Positions 26,041 to 36,021 of a DNA stretch of 64,000 nucleotides are shown here, piece after piece. The DNA is taken from NCBI GenBank assembly GCA_017948555.1, contig JAFMYY010000001.1:62001-126000 (forward strand). The letters run 5' to 3'. Source of the stretch: Cesiribacteraceae bacterium YIM B00369. Its GTDB lineage: Bacteria > Bacteroidota > Bacteroidia > Cytophagales > Cyclobacteriaceae. The notes beneath the pieces were generated by a model that was not told where the DNA came from, made no database searches, and saw only the letters and a list, made by a program, of their open reading frames with translations. Each line of letters opens with the position of its first letter. Position 1 is the first letter of the stretch. The position numbers were made by a program, and so were the translations under genes.

Positions 26041-28248
26041 ATGCGGCTGTACTTAAAACTATCATTCATTATATTCTTTATTTTTTTTTCTGTCCGGCCA
26101 CTATCGGCCCAGCGGGTTTACTCAGTTGCCCGGGATGTGCCGGTTATGGAAGGGGAACGACGGCTTTCAATGCCCTGGGGCGGAGGCCTTAACTCTCCCA
26201 TACTGCAAACTGCAGACATCAGCGGCAATGGAACGGAAGAACTTATAACCTTTGACCGTACAAGCCGGGGGTTAATGGTTTTTGAGCACAAAAACAATTC
26301 GTGGAAGCCCCGCCCGGATTTGGTGTGCCTCCTTCCTCCTGCAATAAGCAACTGGTTTTTAATGAAAGATTACGATGGCGATGGCCAAAAGGATATGTTT
26401 ACCTGGACTTCTGCAGGAATAAAAGTTTTTCGGAATGTTGCTGCAGCAGGAAATCCTGCCGCCTGGGAAGAAGCAGAAGCCTTTCTGAAGTATGAATCAA
26501 ATAACAGGGATGTGAATTTATTGGTAAACAGCGGCGATGTGCCGGCCATTGAGGATGTGGATGGTGATGGTGACCTGGATATTATTGTTTATGACCCTTC
26601 AGGCGGAGGAGGATTGCATTACTACCGGAACAGGAGCGTGGAGATAAACGGGCAGCCGGGTCTGTCCCCTTTTGTGAGGGAAAGTGAACGCTGGGGAGGT
26701 TTGGGAGAGTGCGATTGTGGAGAGTTTTCCTATAATAATGAAATCTGTAAAAACGGAGGATCGGGCCACAGGACAATGCACACCGGAGGAAAATCTTTGT
26801 TATTGCTCGATGTGGATGGTGACGGGGACCTCGACCTGCTGAACGGTTTTGAAGAGTGTGATGAACTTTATTACCTGGAAAACAAAGGGACCAGTGCAGC
26901 TCCTGTTTTTGATGGATATGAAATTATGTTGCCCGGCAGCAGCGACAGAGTGGATATGAGGTATCCTGCTGCTTTCCTTCTGGAGGCAGGTGCATCAGGT
27001 TTAACAGATGTGGTGGTAAGTTCACAGCTGAGCAGAAACAGCAATTCAGGTGTGGATTTCAGCCAGTCGGTATGGTTGTACCAAGGGGAAAGAAAGGGGG
27101 CTTCTTTTGTTTATTCCCTCTCCGGTAAATCATTTTTGCAGGGGGAAATGATAGATGTCGGGGAATCTGCCATTCCTGCATTTATAGATATTGATGCCGA
27201 CGGAGACATGGATATGCTGCTGGGATTTGCCGGAAATCCGGAGCAGGATGGTTTTTACGGAAGCCTCAGGCTTTATGAGAATACAGGAACCCCGGAAGAT
27301 CCTGCTTTTGTACTTGCAAGGGAAGATTTTCTGGAAACGGGTAGCCTCAGGCTTATGCAGTTGCAGCCACAGGTAATTGATTTCAATTCCAATGGCAGGC
27401 AGGATCTTATTTTAACAGGTACGGATACAGATACGTACAGGCAAAAAGTTTTTCTGCTGTTGAATGAAGCAGAAACAGGAGCGGCTGCTGCCTTCAGGCT
27501 GTCGGAAATGAGGGAACTTACTACTCCCTTAAACAGCCAGCTTAACCCTTTTTTTTATGATGTGAATGGCGATGGTGCTCCCGACCTGCTGGCAGGGAAG
27601 TTCGATGGCAGCCTGTCCCTCTATGAAAATACAGGTACTGCCGGGAACCCTCAGTTTGGTATGGAAATAAGAAATTACCTGGGTTTTGGTCTTGATAATT
27701 ACCGGCGCCCCCTTGTTCCTTCAGCAGGCGATATTACCGGAAACGGCCGTCCCGATCTTATACTGGCTGATGGTACCGGAAGCATACGATACCTTGAAAA
27801 TTTTCTGGAGGAAGGAAGCAATGCAGCGCCTGAGGAGCTTCTATTCTGTGAAGGAGAGGAAGGAGGAGCCGCATGGGCGGGCAGAAAAAGTTGGCCTGTG
27901 GCAGTAAGGCTTTATGGCCGGAAAGCTCCGGTAGTGGTGGCAGGCACCCTGGGGGGTGGGCTTTTCTTGCTTGAAACTGATGCGATGCCGGGGGGGGCGC
28001 CGGAGGGAGAGCTGGTACTAAAAGTATTTCCTAATCCGGCCCTGTATACTGAAGATGTACGCGTTCTTACAAACATGCCTGCCAGAATATTGTTGATAAG
28101 TGTAACAGGCCAGGTTTTGAAGGAGCTGGAGATTGCAGGAAATGCAGAGACAAGCATACCGGTTGCCAACCTGGCAGCGGGTCTTTATATAGTTCAGGCG
28201 CAATTTCCGGCAGAAAAACGTTCCGCTAAATTAATAATAGTAAAATGA
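26041..28248 (+). CDS. Secreted FG-GAP/VCBS-repeat protein with T9SS type A tail
   Basis: A 735-residue exported protein: signal peptide (1-23), then about eight calcium-loop repeats of the DxDxDGxxD kind (DYDGDGQKD, DVDGDGDLD twice, DIDADGDMD, DFNSNGRQD, DVNGDGAPD, DITGNGRPD), which form an integrin-like propeller. The last ~75 residues are a Por_Secre_tail domain (VFPNPALYTEDVRV to AAGLYIVQAQ), the type A sorting signal for export through T9SS. It is probably attached to the surface or released; the ligand is unknown. Its stop codon overlaps the ATG of the next gene (ATGA). Confidence 0.85.
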   Translation: MRLYLKLSFIIFFIFFSVRPLSAQRVYSVARDVPVMEGERRLSMPWGGGLNSPILQTADISGNGTEELITFDRTSRGLMVFEHKNNSWKPRPDLVCLLPPAISNWFLMKDYDGDGQKDMFTWTSAGIKVFRNVAAAGNPAAWEEAEAFLKYESNNRDVNLLVNSGDVPAIEDVDGDGDLDIIVYDPSGGGGLHYYRNRSVEINGQPGLSPFVRESERWGGLGECDCGEFSYNNEICKNGGSGHRTMHTGGKSLLLLDVDGDGDLDLLNGFEECDELYYLENKGTSAAPVFDGYEIMLPGSSDRVDMRYPAAFLLEAGASGLTDVVVSSQLSRNSNSGVDFSQSVWLYQGERKGASFVYSLSGKSFLQGEMIDVGESAIPAFIDIDADGDMDMLLGFAGNPEQDGFYGSLRLYENTGTPEDPAFVLAREDFLETGSLRLMQLQPQVIDFNSNGRQDLILTGTDTDTYRQKVFLLLNEAETGAAAAFRLSEMRELTTPLNSQLNPFFYDVNGDGAPDLLAGKFDGSLSLYENTGTAGNPQFGMEIRNYLGFGLDNYRRPLVPSAGDITGNGRPDLILADGTGSIRYLENFLEEGSNAAPEELLFCEGEEGGAAWAGRKSWPVAVRLYGRKAPVVVAGTLGGGLFLLETDAMPGGAPEGELVLKVFPNPALYTEDVRVLTNMPARILLISVTGQVLKELEIAGNAETSIPVANLAAGLYIVQAQFPAEKRSAKLIIVK

Positions 28249-28661
28249 CCGATTCCGTAATCCTTATACAGATAAATGCATCACCCGACTCTTCTTTTGA
28301 AAAGCCTATACTCAGGTATATCAAAGAAAAGAATCCTTCGGTAGTGATTTTTGATTTTGATAATTTCTCAGAGGAATCGTTACGGAAATATGCGGTGGAC
28401 CTGGTGGCACAAAGCAGGAGTGCCGCTATAATTGTGCAATGCAAGGCAGAAGAAGGACCTTTTACCGGGCTCATTCAGTTTTTTAACCACCTGCAGCAAC
28501 TGAAGCACCCTCAGCTGCTTATACTCAGGGATGGCCCTCTTCCTGAGCAGCTGGTAAAAATGATGAAAATAATCGGGGGTAATAAATACCGTGTTCTTGA
28601 AAAATCAGCCTCTGAAACAGAAGTGAGAGATCAGGTGGACAGCTTTTTGAAAAGCCCCTGA
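28245..28661 (+). CDS. Small hypothetical alpha/beta protein
   Basis: A 138-residue cytoplasmic protein with alternating strands and helices (SVILIQINA, PSVVIFDFDNFSE, SAAIIVQCKA, PQLLILRDGPLPEQLVKMMK), which suggests a small Rossmann-like fold. No nucleotide-binding loop is obvious. It overlaps the end of the T9SS-tailed propeller gene by 4 nt and is therefore translationally coupled to it, although that protein is exported and this one has no signal. I do not recognise the family. Confidence 0.65.
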   Translation: MTDSVILIQINASPDSSFEKPILRYIKEKNPSVVIFDFDNFSEESLRKYAVDLVAQSRSAAIIVQCKAEEGPFTGLIQFFNHLQQLKHPQLLILRDGPLPEQLVKMMKIIGGNKYRVLEKSASETEVRDQVDSFLKSP

Positions 28662-28683
28662 AAGCAATTAGTAATGGCAAAAG

Positions 28684-28715
28684 CCTTTTGGAAAGTTTGG
28701 AAACCTTCCAAAAGG
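28684..28715. terminator. Shared hairpin between convergent genes
   Basis: CCTTTTGGAA (28684-28693) pairs perfectly with TTCCAAAAGG (28706-28715). It lies between stops at 28661 (+) and 28725 (-). T-runs are short. Confidence 0.55.
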
Positions 28716-28724
28716 TAAATAAGC

Positions 28725-29519
28725 TTACTTTTCTCCCAGTGTAAAAGGATCAGCATCTAAATTAGCAGGGAATTTTTCGCGGTAGCTGATTAGTTCATCG
28801 CCACTTAAGGTTATGGTCTGGATCGTTTCGCACTCCTCTGCATAGAATACCCTTTGGCCTTTCGGTTCAACAACTGCAGAACAGCCCTCATAAGCAATAT
28901 CATTTCCATCGGTACCTACCCTGTTTACACCGGCTACGTAGCATAAATTTTCAACTGCCCGGCCCTGAAGTAAAACGTTCCAGGCCATAGAGCGGGCTTT
29001 GGGCCAGTTGGCTACATATAGCAGCAGGTCAAAGGCCGGCTCTCCCTCCGGGGTAATGTTTCTGCTCCATACAGGAAACCGCAGGTCATAACATACCATC
29101 GGGCAAATACGCCAGCCTTTAAGGTTCCTGATCAGCCGTTTGTTGCCCATGTTAAAATGATGGTGCTCGTTGGCCATCCGGAAAAGGTGACGTTTGTCGT
29201 AAGTGGCATACTGCCCGTCCGGTTCCATCCAGAGGAGGCGGTTAAAATGCTTTCCATCCTCCTTTACAATAAAACTGCCGGTTATTACAGCTCCCGTTTG
29301 AGCAGCCTGTTGTTTCATCCAGCGAAAGGTTTTGCTGTTCATTGGTTCAGCCAGCTTTTCGGCTTCCATACTAAAGCCGGTATTAAACATTTCCGGAAGG
29401 ATAATGAGGTCGGTTTTTTCCCTGATCTGCCAGATCTTTTCTTCGAACATAGCCAGGTTGGCATCGGGTTCCTGCCAGTGCAGGCGGCTCTGAATAAGGC
29501 TAATCGTTATATCTTGCAT
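28725..29519 (-). CDS. Nitrilase-family amidohydrolase, probable omega-amidase
   Basis: A 264-residue nitrilase-fold enzyme with the Glu-Lys-Cys triad: LPEMFNTGFS (Glu), YDKRHLFRMANEHHHF (Lys) and MVCYDLRFPVWSRN (Cys). The sequence resembles YafV/omega-amidase, which hydrolyses alpha-ketoglutaramate and alpha-ketosuccinamate to the keto acid and ammonia. Its gene overlaps the upstream aminotransferase by 13 nt. That pairing fits the glutamine transaminase plus omega-amidase route, in which the transaminase makes the amide keto acid and this enzyme removes it. A role in methionine salvage is inferred from that pairing. Confidence 0.85.
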   Translation of the reverse strand: MQDITISLIQSRLHWQEPDANLAMFEEKIWQIREKTDLIILPEMFNTGFSMEAEKLAEPMNSKTFRWMKQQAAQTGAVITGSFIVKEDGKHFNRLLWMEPDGQYATYDKRHLFRMANEHHHFNMGNKRLIRNLKGWRICPMVCYDLRFPVWSRNITPEGEPAFDLLLYVANWPKARSMAWNVLLQGRAVENLCYVAGVNRVGTDGNDIAYEGCSAVVEPKGQRVFYAEECETIQTITLSGDELISYREKFPANLDADPFTLGEK

Positions 29520-30676
29520 AAAATCTCTGCTGCTTGTTTAAGGGTTTCTTCATTTTTCGCAAAGCAGAAGCGTAAAAGCTGCTGATCGCGTTTGCTTTCA
29601 TAAAATACAGAAACAGGGATGGCGGCAACACCATATTCTTTCGTGAGCCATCCGGCCATTTCAGTGTCGGGCTTGTCAGAAATATCAGCATACGAGTATA
29701 GCTGGAAATAGGTTCCTGAGGAGGGGACAGGCCTGAAGCGGGAGCCTTCCATTAAGCGGGCAAAAATATCCCGTTTCTGCTGGTAAAAGCGGGGAAGCTG
29801 TTCGTAATGTGCCGGCTCCTGCAGGTAGTCGGCTAATCCCATTTGTGTAGGCGTATGCACTGCAAAGGTAACAAACTGGTGTATATTCCTTATCTCTTTC
29901 ATGAGCGAGGGGGGAGCCACCACATAGCCTGTTTTCCAGCCGGTAGCATGAAAGGTTTTGCCAAATGAAAATACAGCAGCTGCTCTTTTACGAATTTCAG
30001 GGTAGCGTAATACACTTTCATGCCTTTCGCCATCGAAGGTAATATGCTCATACACCTCGTCAGACAATACCCAAAGCTGTTCGTGCTTCTGGAGCAACTT
30101 TTGTAATTCCTTTAAATCCTCTTCTTTCAGTATAGCGCCTGTGGGGTTGTGCGGGGTGTTTAGAATAATGAGCTTTGTTTCGGGCTTAACAGCCTTTTCA
30201 ATGGCTTCCCAGTCGGGCCTGAAATTCTCCTGCTTTAAAGGAATCCGTGCCGAATTGCCTCCCTGTAAGGCAATAGTAGGCACATAGGCATCGTAGGCAG
30301 GGTCAAGGACTATTACTTCATCGCCTTTATGTACCAGTGCAGCAATTACACAAAAGAGTGCTTCTGTGGCGCCTGCGGTAAGGGTAATTTCCCGGGCGGG
30401 GTCCTGTGGGCTGAAGCCGAAACACCTTTCCAGCTTTTGGGCAATTGCCTTTACTAGAGCAGGCATGCCGGGGGTGGGGGCGTATTGATTGTACCCCTGC
30501 TTCATGTAATAATGAATACGATCGATAAGCTCTCCGGAAACAGGAAAATCGGGAAAGCCCTGCGAAAGGTTGATCGCATTATGTTCCGCAGCCATTTTCG
30601 ACATAACGGTAAAAATAGAAGTTTCTATTTCGGGCAGCTTGCTTTTCAGGGCGGGTTTATAGGTTTGTTCTGGCAT
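29507..30676 (-). CDS. Methionine/glutamine-type aminotransferase (class I/II, PLP)
   Basis: A 389-residue fold-type I PLP enzyme. Landmarks are NLSQGFPDFPVSGELID at the N-terminus, LTAGATEALFCVIAAL for phosphate binding, LNTPHNPTGAILKEEDL, VLSDEVYEHITFDGERH, and the Schiff-base Lys in FSFGKTFHATGWKTGYVV. It resembles YbdL and kynurenine aminotransferase/glutamine transaminase K, which accept methionine, glutamine or aromatic residues. The overlap with the omega-amidase gene supports the glutamine transaminase reading; exact substrates remain open. Confidence 0.88.
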   Translation of the reverse strand: MPEQTYKPALKSKLPEIETSIFTVMSKMAAEHNAINLSQGFPDFPVSGELIDRIHYYMKQGYNQYAPTPGMPALVKAIAQKLERCFGFSPQDPAREITLTAGATEALFCVIAALVHKGDEVIVLDPAYDAYVPTIALQGGNSARIPLKQENFRPDWEAIEKAVKPETKLIILNTPHNPTGAILKEEDLKELQKLLQKHEQLWVLSDEVYEHITFDGERHESVLRYPEIRKRAAAVFSFGKTFHATGWKTGYVVAPPSLMKEIRNIHQFVTFAVHTPTQMGLADYLQEPAHYEQLPRFYQQKRDIFARLMEGSRFRPVPSSGTYFQLYSYADISDKPDTEMAGWLTKEYGVAAIPVSVFYESKRDQQLLRFCFAKNEETLKQAAEILCKI

Positions 30677-30808
30677 AAAAAATATTTGCGGGCATTATAT
30701 CAAATCTCAATCTGTTAAACAAGCAAACCTGCAGGCTGTTTAAGCGTTCCATATTAAACCCTGGTGCATATGCAAGGGGGAGTATCCGTATCTTCGGGAA
30801 ATATTGCT

Positions 30809-30816
30809 TATTTTTG
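30809..30816 (+). promoter_or_regulatory. Promoter box of the pseudouridine synthase gene
   Basis: TATTTTTG fits TAnnTTTG. The predicted start near 30821 is downstream of the alternative ATG at 30764, so it supports translation from 30836. Confidence 0.4.
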
Positions 30817-30835
30817 CAGCCTAAACATTTTTGCT

Positions 30836-31564
30836 ATGGAACAGATGCCTTTTACCGTAATTTATGAAGATAACCACTTGCTTGTGGTTAATAAAGAGGC
30901 CGGTGTGCTGGTGCAGGGCGACCAGACGGGAGATAAAACGCTTACAGATTATGCAAAGGATTATCTGCGGGAGAAATATAATAAGCCCGGTAATATTTTT
31001 TGTGGAGTGGTGCATCGTATTGACCGGCCGGTAAGCGGGGCAGTAGTGCTTGCCAAAACCTCCAAGGCGCTGGAGCGCATGAATAAAATGTTTCAGAAGA
31101 GAGATGTTTATAAAACGTACTGGGCAGTAACAAAAAAGCGACCCCGCGATGAGAAAGGTAAATTAGTCCATTGGCTGGTGAAAGACACCGACAGGAATGT
31201 GACTACAGCCCACCGTGAGGAGGTTGAAGGGAGCAAACGTGCAGAGCTTGACTTTAAAGTTTTAGGAAAGTTAAATGAGCACTACCTGATAGAAGTAAAA
31301 CCTGTTACCGGGCGCCCTCACCAGATAAGGGTGCAGCTGGCCCAGATAGGTTGTCCTATCCGTGGTGATCTGAAATATGGTTTTTCAAAGCCTAATGCCG
31401 ATGCAAGTATAAACCTGCATGCTAAAAACCTAAAGTTCGACCACCCTGTTAAAAAGGAACCTCTTTTCATCCGTGCCGGGCTGCCGGACAATGCTTTCTG
31501 GGAGCAGTTCCTGGTGCTTGAAGAGCAGAATATTAAGCTGAAGAATATTGACAAAATGTATTAA
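30836..31564 (+). CDS. RluA family RNA pseudouridine synthase
   Basis: From ATG 30836 the product is 242 residues. It has the RluA pattern: VIYEDNHLLVVNKEAGVLVQ, the catalytic motif VHRIDRPVSGAVVLAKT with the nucleophilic Asp, YKTYWAVTKKRP, and the C-terminal GRPHQIRVQLAQIGCPIRGD block. Such enzymes convert uridine to pseudouridine in rRNA or tRNA; the target site cannot be predicted. There is no S4 domain, so it resembles the shorter members. The upstream ATG at 30764 precedes the promoter box and is not used here. Confidence 0.9.
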   Translation: MEQMPFTVIYEDNHLLVVNKEAGVLVQGDQTGDKTLTDYAKDYLREKYNKPGNIFCGVVHRIDRPVSGAVVLAKTSKALERMNKMFQKRDVYKTYWAVTKKRPRDEKGKLVHWLVKDTDRNVTTAHREEVEGSKRAELDFKVLGKLNEHYLIEVKPVTGRPHQIRVQLAQIGCPIRGDLKYGFSKPNADASINLHAKNLKFDHPVKKEPLFIRAGLPDNAFWEQFLVLEEQNIKLKNIDKMY

Positions 31565-31593
31565 AGGGAATGGCTTTAGAGCTGCCACCCCGG

Positions 31594-32727
31594 TTACTTT
31601 TTAGCAGGAACCAGTTTATACCGGGTAAATGCCAGTTCTCCGGTGTTACCGGAGAGCTGCCCCGGATGGCTATTCGAAATATATAAACCATCCGGGCCTG
31701 TAAACCATTGCCGGAAGTTATGCTTCCCTGCAGGCAAAAGGGTTTCTCCTGTTTTTCTGAAATTTTTATCCAGTATAATAATTGAAATTTGCTGATCGTC
31801 AAAGCCATGTTCCGCTTTCAGAACATCAGCAACACCATGCAGGGCCATCCGGTAATACACCTGGTTTACTTTGTCGTACAATATTCCTCCATAGTTCTGA
31901 GGCCGGGCAGTGTTGCCATATGCTGCTTTTGCAGGCGGGGGAGTTTTAAAGAAGCTGCTGCCGGCATAAAAGGCTTTACCTGGAGTCTGCAGGTCTGTAA
32001 GCCGTACAGAATCGTCAGCTCCGAAAGAGTATAATAGTTCTCCTTCAGGTGTCAGGCACCTCTTTACATCTTTATAATAAGCCGAATATTTTCCCTCTTT
32101 GTAATGGTTAGGATACCCATATTCAGTGCGCGTTGCTCCTGTTTGCATATTGACAGCTATATTGGTTTTGCCATGGCTGTAAGTTGAAGGGTCGGATGCT
32201 CCGCTGAAGGGAGTGCCGGAAATATGGAGCCAGTCACCTTTTTGTATGCCGGGGCTGCCGGAATAAATGCCGGGCATCAGCTTTTGCGTTTTTGAGCCGG
32301 TGCCGGTGCCGGATTCGAGGGAATGCGTTTTTACTAACATCCCTTTTTTGTTCAGGAGGTGCAGTTTGCCGTTGCCTGCATCCAGTATAAATACCGAATC
32401 CATGGAAGCTATATAGAAGCCCTGCATATAGCATTCCGGAACCTCTGCACTATCAGGCTTAACTGCAAATAATAAGCTGCCGGCATTCCAGGGGTAAAAT
32501 TCAACTGAGGTATTATTCCTGTTCTCCATAACCAGAAATGGCTGGCCATCCTTTGTGAAAAAATCGACATACCCGGCATAGGGAGAAGGTTGCGATGTAC
32601 TCTTCCAGCTTTTTACGCCTCCGGCCTCTAAAGAATAAGTAATTTTATCCTTTTTAGCAGAAGGGGAATCCTGAAATCCCGTGGAAACAAAAAGAATGAT
32701 AATAATTGAAAGGATTGTAAGGCGCAT
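31594..32727 (-). CDS. Exported DUF4221-like protein
   Basis: A 377-residue protein with an N-terminal hydrophobic signal (LTILSIIIILFVSTGF, residues 3-18) and no lipobox Cys. The body is beta-rich with propeller-like strands (MENRNNTSVEFYPW, VFILDAGNGKLHLLNKKG, ISIIILDKNFRKTGET), as in the Bacteroidetes DUF4221 / six-bladed-propeller group. Presumed envelope location; function unknown. It is monocistronic and convergent with the pseudouridine synthase gene. Confidence 0.65.
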   Translation of the reverse strand: MRLTILSIIIILFVSTGFQDSPSAKKDKITYSLEAGGVKSWKSTSQPSPYAGYVDFFTKDGQPFLVMENRNNTSVEFYPWNAGSLLFAVKPDSAEVPECYMQGFYIASMDSVFILDAGNGKLHLLNKKGMLVKTHSLESGTGTGSKTQKLMPGIYSGSPGIQKGDWLHISGTPFSGASDPSTYSHGKTNIAVNMQTGATRTEYGYPNHYKEGKYSAYYKDVKRCLTPEGELLYSFGADDSVRLTDLQTPGKAFYAGSSFFKTPPPAKAAYGNTARPQNYGGILYDKVNQVYYRMALHGVADVLKAEHGFDDQQISIIILDKNFRKTGETLLPAGKHNFRQWFTGPDGLYISNSHPGQLSGNTGELAFTRYKLVPAKK

Positions 32728-32990
32728 ACTGTGAATTAATAAAGAGCTGTAAGCAGCTAAGTAAGCAATTGAAAGGGCTGGTGAAAAATTCCCTTATTGG
32801 AATAAATCAGATGCATATTTTTACTAACACAATACGTTTATTTTAAAAAATGGCTGCAAATTCTGCTGCCATTTTTTATCAATCGGTTATTCTGCAAAGA
32901 TTTGGAAGTAAAATATTTAAGTTGAGAGCCAGCTATAGAAATTTTGAAATCAGTTAACTTGCAGCATACATTATAATAATTCAAAACACA

Positions 32991-33320
32991 ATGGCAGGTA
33001 AAGGGCAATCGGAGAACCATTGGGCGGATAAGTTAAAAGAACGCTGGCAATTGAAAAGTGCCTGGCAGGTAGTGTTAGTGCTGCTTACCTTTGCCTGTAC
33101 CGGTTTTTCAGTCCTGTTCCTCAAAGAACCTTTATATGCACTTGCCGGAATTTCAGAAGCTACTCCGGCACTGTGGAGAACCCTTTACTATATGGTGGCA
33201 GTATTGCCTGCCTACCAGGTGCTTCTGCTTGCCTGGGGATTCATATTTGGCCAGTTCCGCTTTTTCTGGAATTTTGAAAAAAGAATGTTCAGCCGCATTG
33301 GAGATTTGTTCCGGAAGTAA
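32991..33320 (+). CDS. Small two-helix membrane protein (DUF6787-like)
   Basis: A 109-residue protein with two membrane helices (WQVVLVLLTFACTGFSVLFL, about 25-44, and TLYYMVAVLPAYQVLLLAWG, about 64-83) and basic ends (ADKLKERWQL, EKRMFSRIGDLFRK). The pattern LKERW..SAWQVVLVLLTFACTG is one I associate with a conserved Bacteroidetes family, DUF6787, of unknown function; the name is a tentative recall. Inner-membrane location is inferred. It stands alone. Confidence 0.65.
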   Translation: MAGKGQSENHWADKLKERWQLKSAWQVVLVLLTFACTGFSVLFLKEPLYALAGISEATPALWRTLYYMVAVLPAYQVLLLAWGFIFGQFRFFWNFEKRMFSRIGDLFRK

Positions 33321-33539
33321 AGCTATCCCGTTGTTTTGTGCCCGTCCCTCCTGATATCCTTTCCTGTACCTCTGGTTAATATTATTAAAATTGAGCAGAG
33401 GAGTTACACCATTGCCTGGTCTGCTATAGGTTTTCAGAATACCTGATCTTTCGTGAGCTTATAGCAGTACCAATACCTGTGTTGAAACCTTCTCATTTAC
33501 AGTGCGTTAATGGCACTGCAAAATAATCAGGGAAGTGAA

Positions 33540-33896
33540 ATGGACATTTTTAATTTTTTCAATAAGAAGAAAGATGCGCAAACAGATTCTGAAAAAGGCA
33601 GCGCAGCGCAGAACTCTCTGAGCAGGGAGGGTGATAAGGATGAGTTTGCTTCCGCTAAGGTTACACCGGCAGGATCCGATGCGCCATTCAGGCCAAAAGA
33701 CCGGCAGCCAGCTCCTTCACATAAATATTACGAAGTTCAGCAGGGCGATTCCCTTTCAGGAATTGCAAAGGAGCATTATGGAGATGCATCTAAATGGAAG
33801 CTTATTTATGAGAAGAATAAGCATGAGATTGATAAGCCTGATTCAATTCATCCGGGGCAGATTATTGAACTGCCGGACCTGAAAAAGCAGGAGTAG
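33540..33896 (+). CDS. Small LysM-domain protein
   Basis: From ATG 33540 the product is 118 residues (an upstream ATG at 33510 would add 10). The first ~60 residues are polar and disordered-looking (FFNKKKDAQTDSEKGS onward). The C-terminal half is a single LysM domain (YYEVQQGDSLSGIAKEHYGD, then IYEKNKHEIDKPDSIHPGQ), which binds peptidoglycan or chitin-like glycans. No signal peptide is seen, so it resembles cytoplasmic LysM proteins such as YgaU, but without the BON domain. A strong shared terminator follows. Confidence 0.75.
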   Translation: MDIFNFFNKKKDAQTDSEKGSAAQNSLSREGDKDEFASAKVTPAGSDAPFRPKDRQPAPSHKYYEVQQGDSLSGIAKEHYGDASKWKLIYEKNKHEIDKPDSIHPGQIIELPDLKKQE

Positions 33897-33960
33897 CAAA
33901 GGGGACTGTTAATTTAATGCAACAACGGTAATTTGAAATACAACGAAATCCGCGAAGCCA

Positions 33961-34008
33961 AAAAAAAACAGGCGGTTCTGAAATTCAGACCGCCTGTTTT
34001 AGTTTTTC
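33961..34008. terminator. Bidirectional terminator between LysM gene and atpC
   Basis: A stem of about 16 bp (ACAGGCGGT and neighbours from 33965, pairing up to 34000) has an A-run on the left and a T-rich run on the right, so it can stop transcription from both sides. Confidence 0.85.
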
Positions 34009-34032
34009 TCTCCGGCAGGGAAGAAGGGTTGT

Positions 34033-34281
34033 TTATGCAACTACACTTTCAGCCAGAACAATTATCTTATTATTAAGCACTTCCACTACTCCTCCCTGAA
34101 CCTGTACTTGTTGGGCGCCTCCTGCTTTTTGAACGTAAGTAACACTTCCGTTAGCAAGGGTGCTGATAAGAGGGGCGTGGTTCGCCAAAACCTGAAAAGA
34201 GCCTTTTGTTCCGGGGAAAGTTGCGCTTTCTACCTCGCCTTCAAAGACTTTTTTATCGGGTGTTATTATTTCTAAATACAT
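34033..34281 (-). CDS. atpC: F1-ATPase epsilon subunit, short form
   Basis: From ATG at 34281 the product is 82 residues: MYLEIITPDKKVFEGEVES, FPGTKGSFQVLANHAPLIST, then a short beta tail. This is the N-terminal beta-sandwich of epsilon, which sits at the base of the F1 stalk. The C-terminal helical hairpin that inhibits ATP hydrolysis in E. coli is absent, as in several Bacteroidetes. An upstream in-frame ATG at 34380 would translate the heptamer repeat at 34291-34397 and is rejected. It follows atpD by 120 nt. Confidence 0.88.
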   Translation of the reverse strand: MYLEIITPDKKVFEGEVESATFPGTKGSFQVLANHAPLISTLANGSVTYVQKAGGAQQVQVQGGVVEVLNNKIIVLAESVVA

Positions 34282-34290
34282 TTTATAACA

Positions 34291-34397
34291 GTATAGAGTA
34301 ATGAGTATTGAGTATTGAGTATGGAAAAACAAAGTATCAAGTATGAGAATGACTTCAGTGATAGCAGTCTCAGTACTCAATACTAACTACTCAATAC
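34291..34397. repeat. Heptamer repeat locus 1 (atpD-atpC gap)
   Basis: Five in-phase 7-mers of the GTATTGA type (34291-34325) face four of the TCAATAC type (34370-34397). The two arms are reverse complements and fill nearly all of the 120-nt gap. Confidence 0.85.
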
Positions 34398-34401
34398 TAT
34401 C

Positions 34402-35913
<1,512 letters not shown>

Positions 35914-35948
35914 TTAAGAAAGATTATCAGCGTACTATTTTCAGTCTG

Positions 35949-35979
35949 CAAAGCTAAAGGAAAAACGTTGTAAAGCAAA
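35949..35979 (-). promoter_or_regulatory. Promoter of atpD-atpC
   Basis: On the minus strand, TTTG (plus 35976-35979), a 19-nt spacer and TAGCTTTG (plus 35949-35956). Both boxes and the spacing fit the Bacteroidetes consensus. The leader would be about 40 nt. Confidence 0.65.
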
Positions 35980-36021
35980 GTAAAGCCTGTGTTTTGTACA
36001 CTTCTTTAGAGGAGGATTTAT

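Noticed and set aside
34282-34380. 33-residue N-terminal extension of atpC
   Set aside because: It is a translation of the heptamer repeat; known epsilon subunits begin at MYLEIITP.
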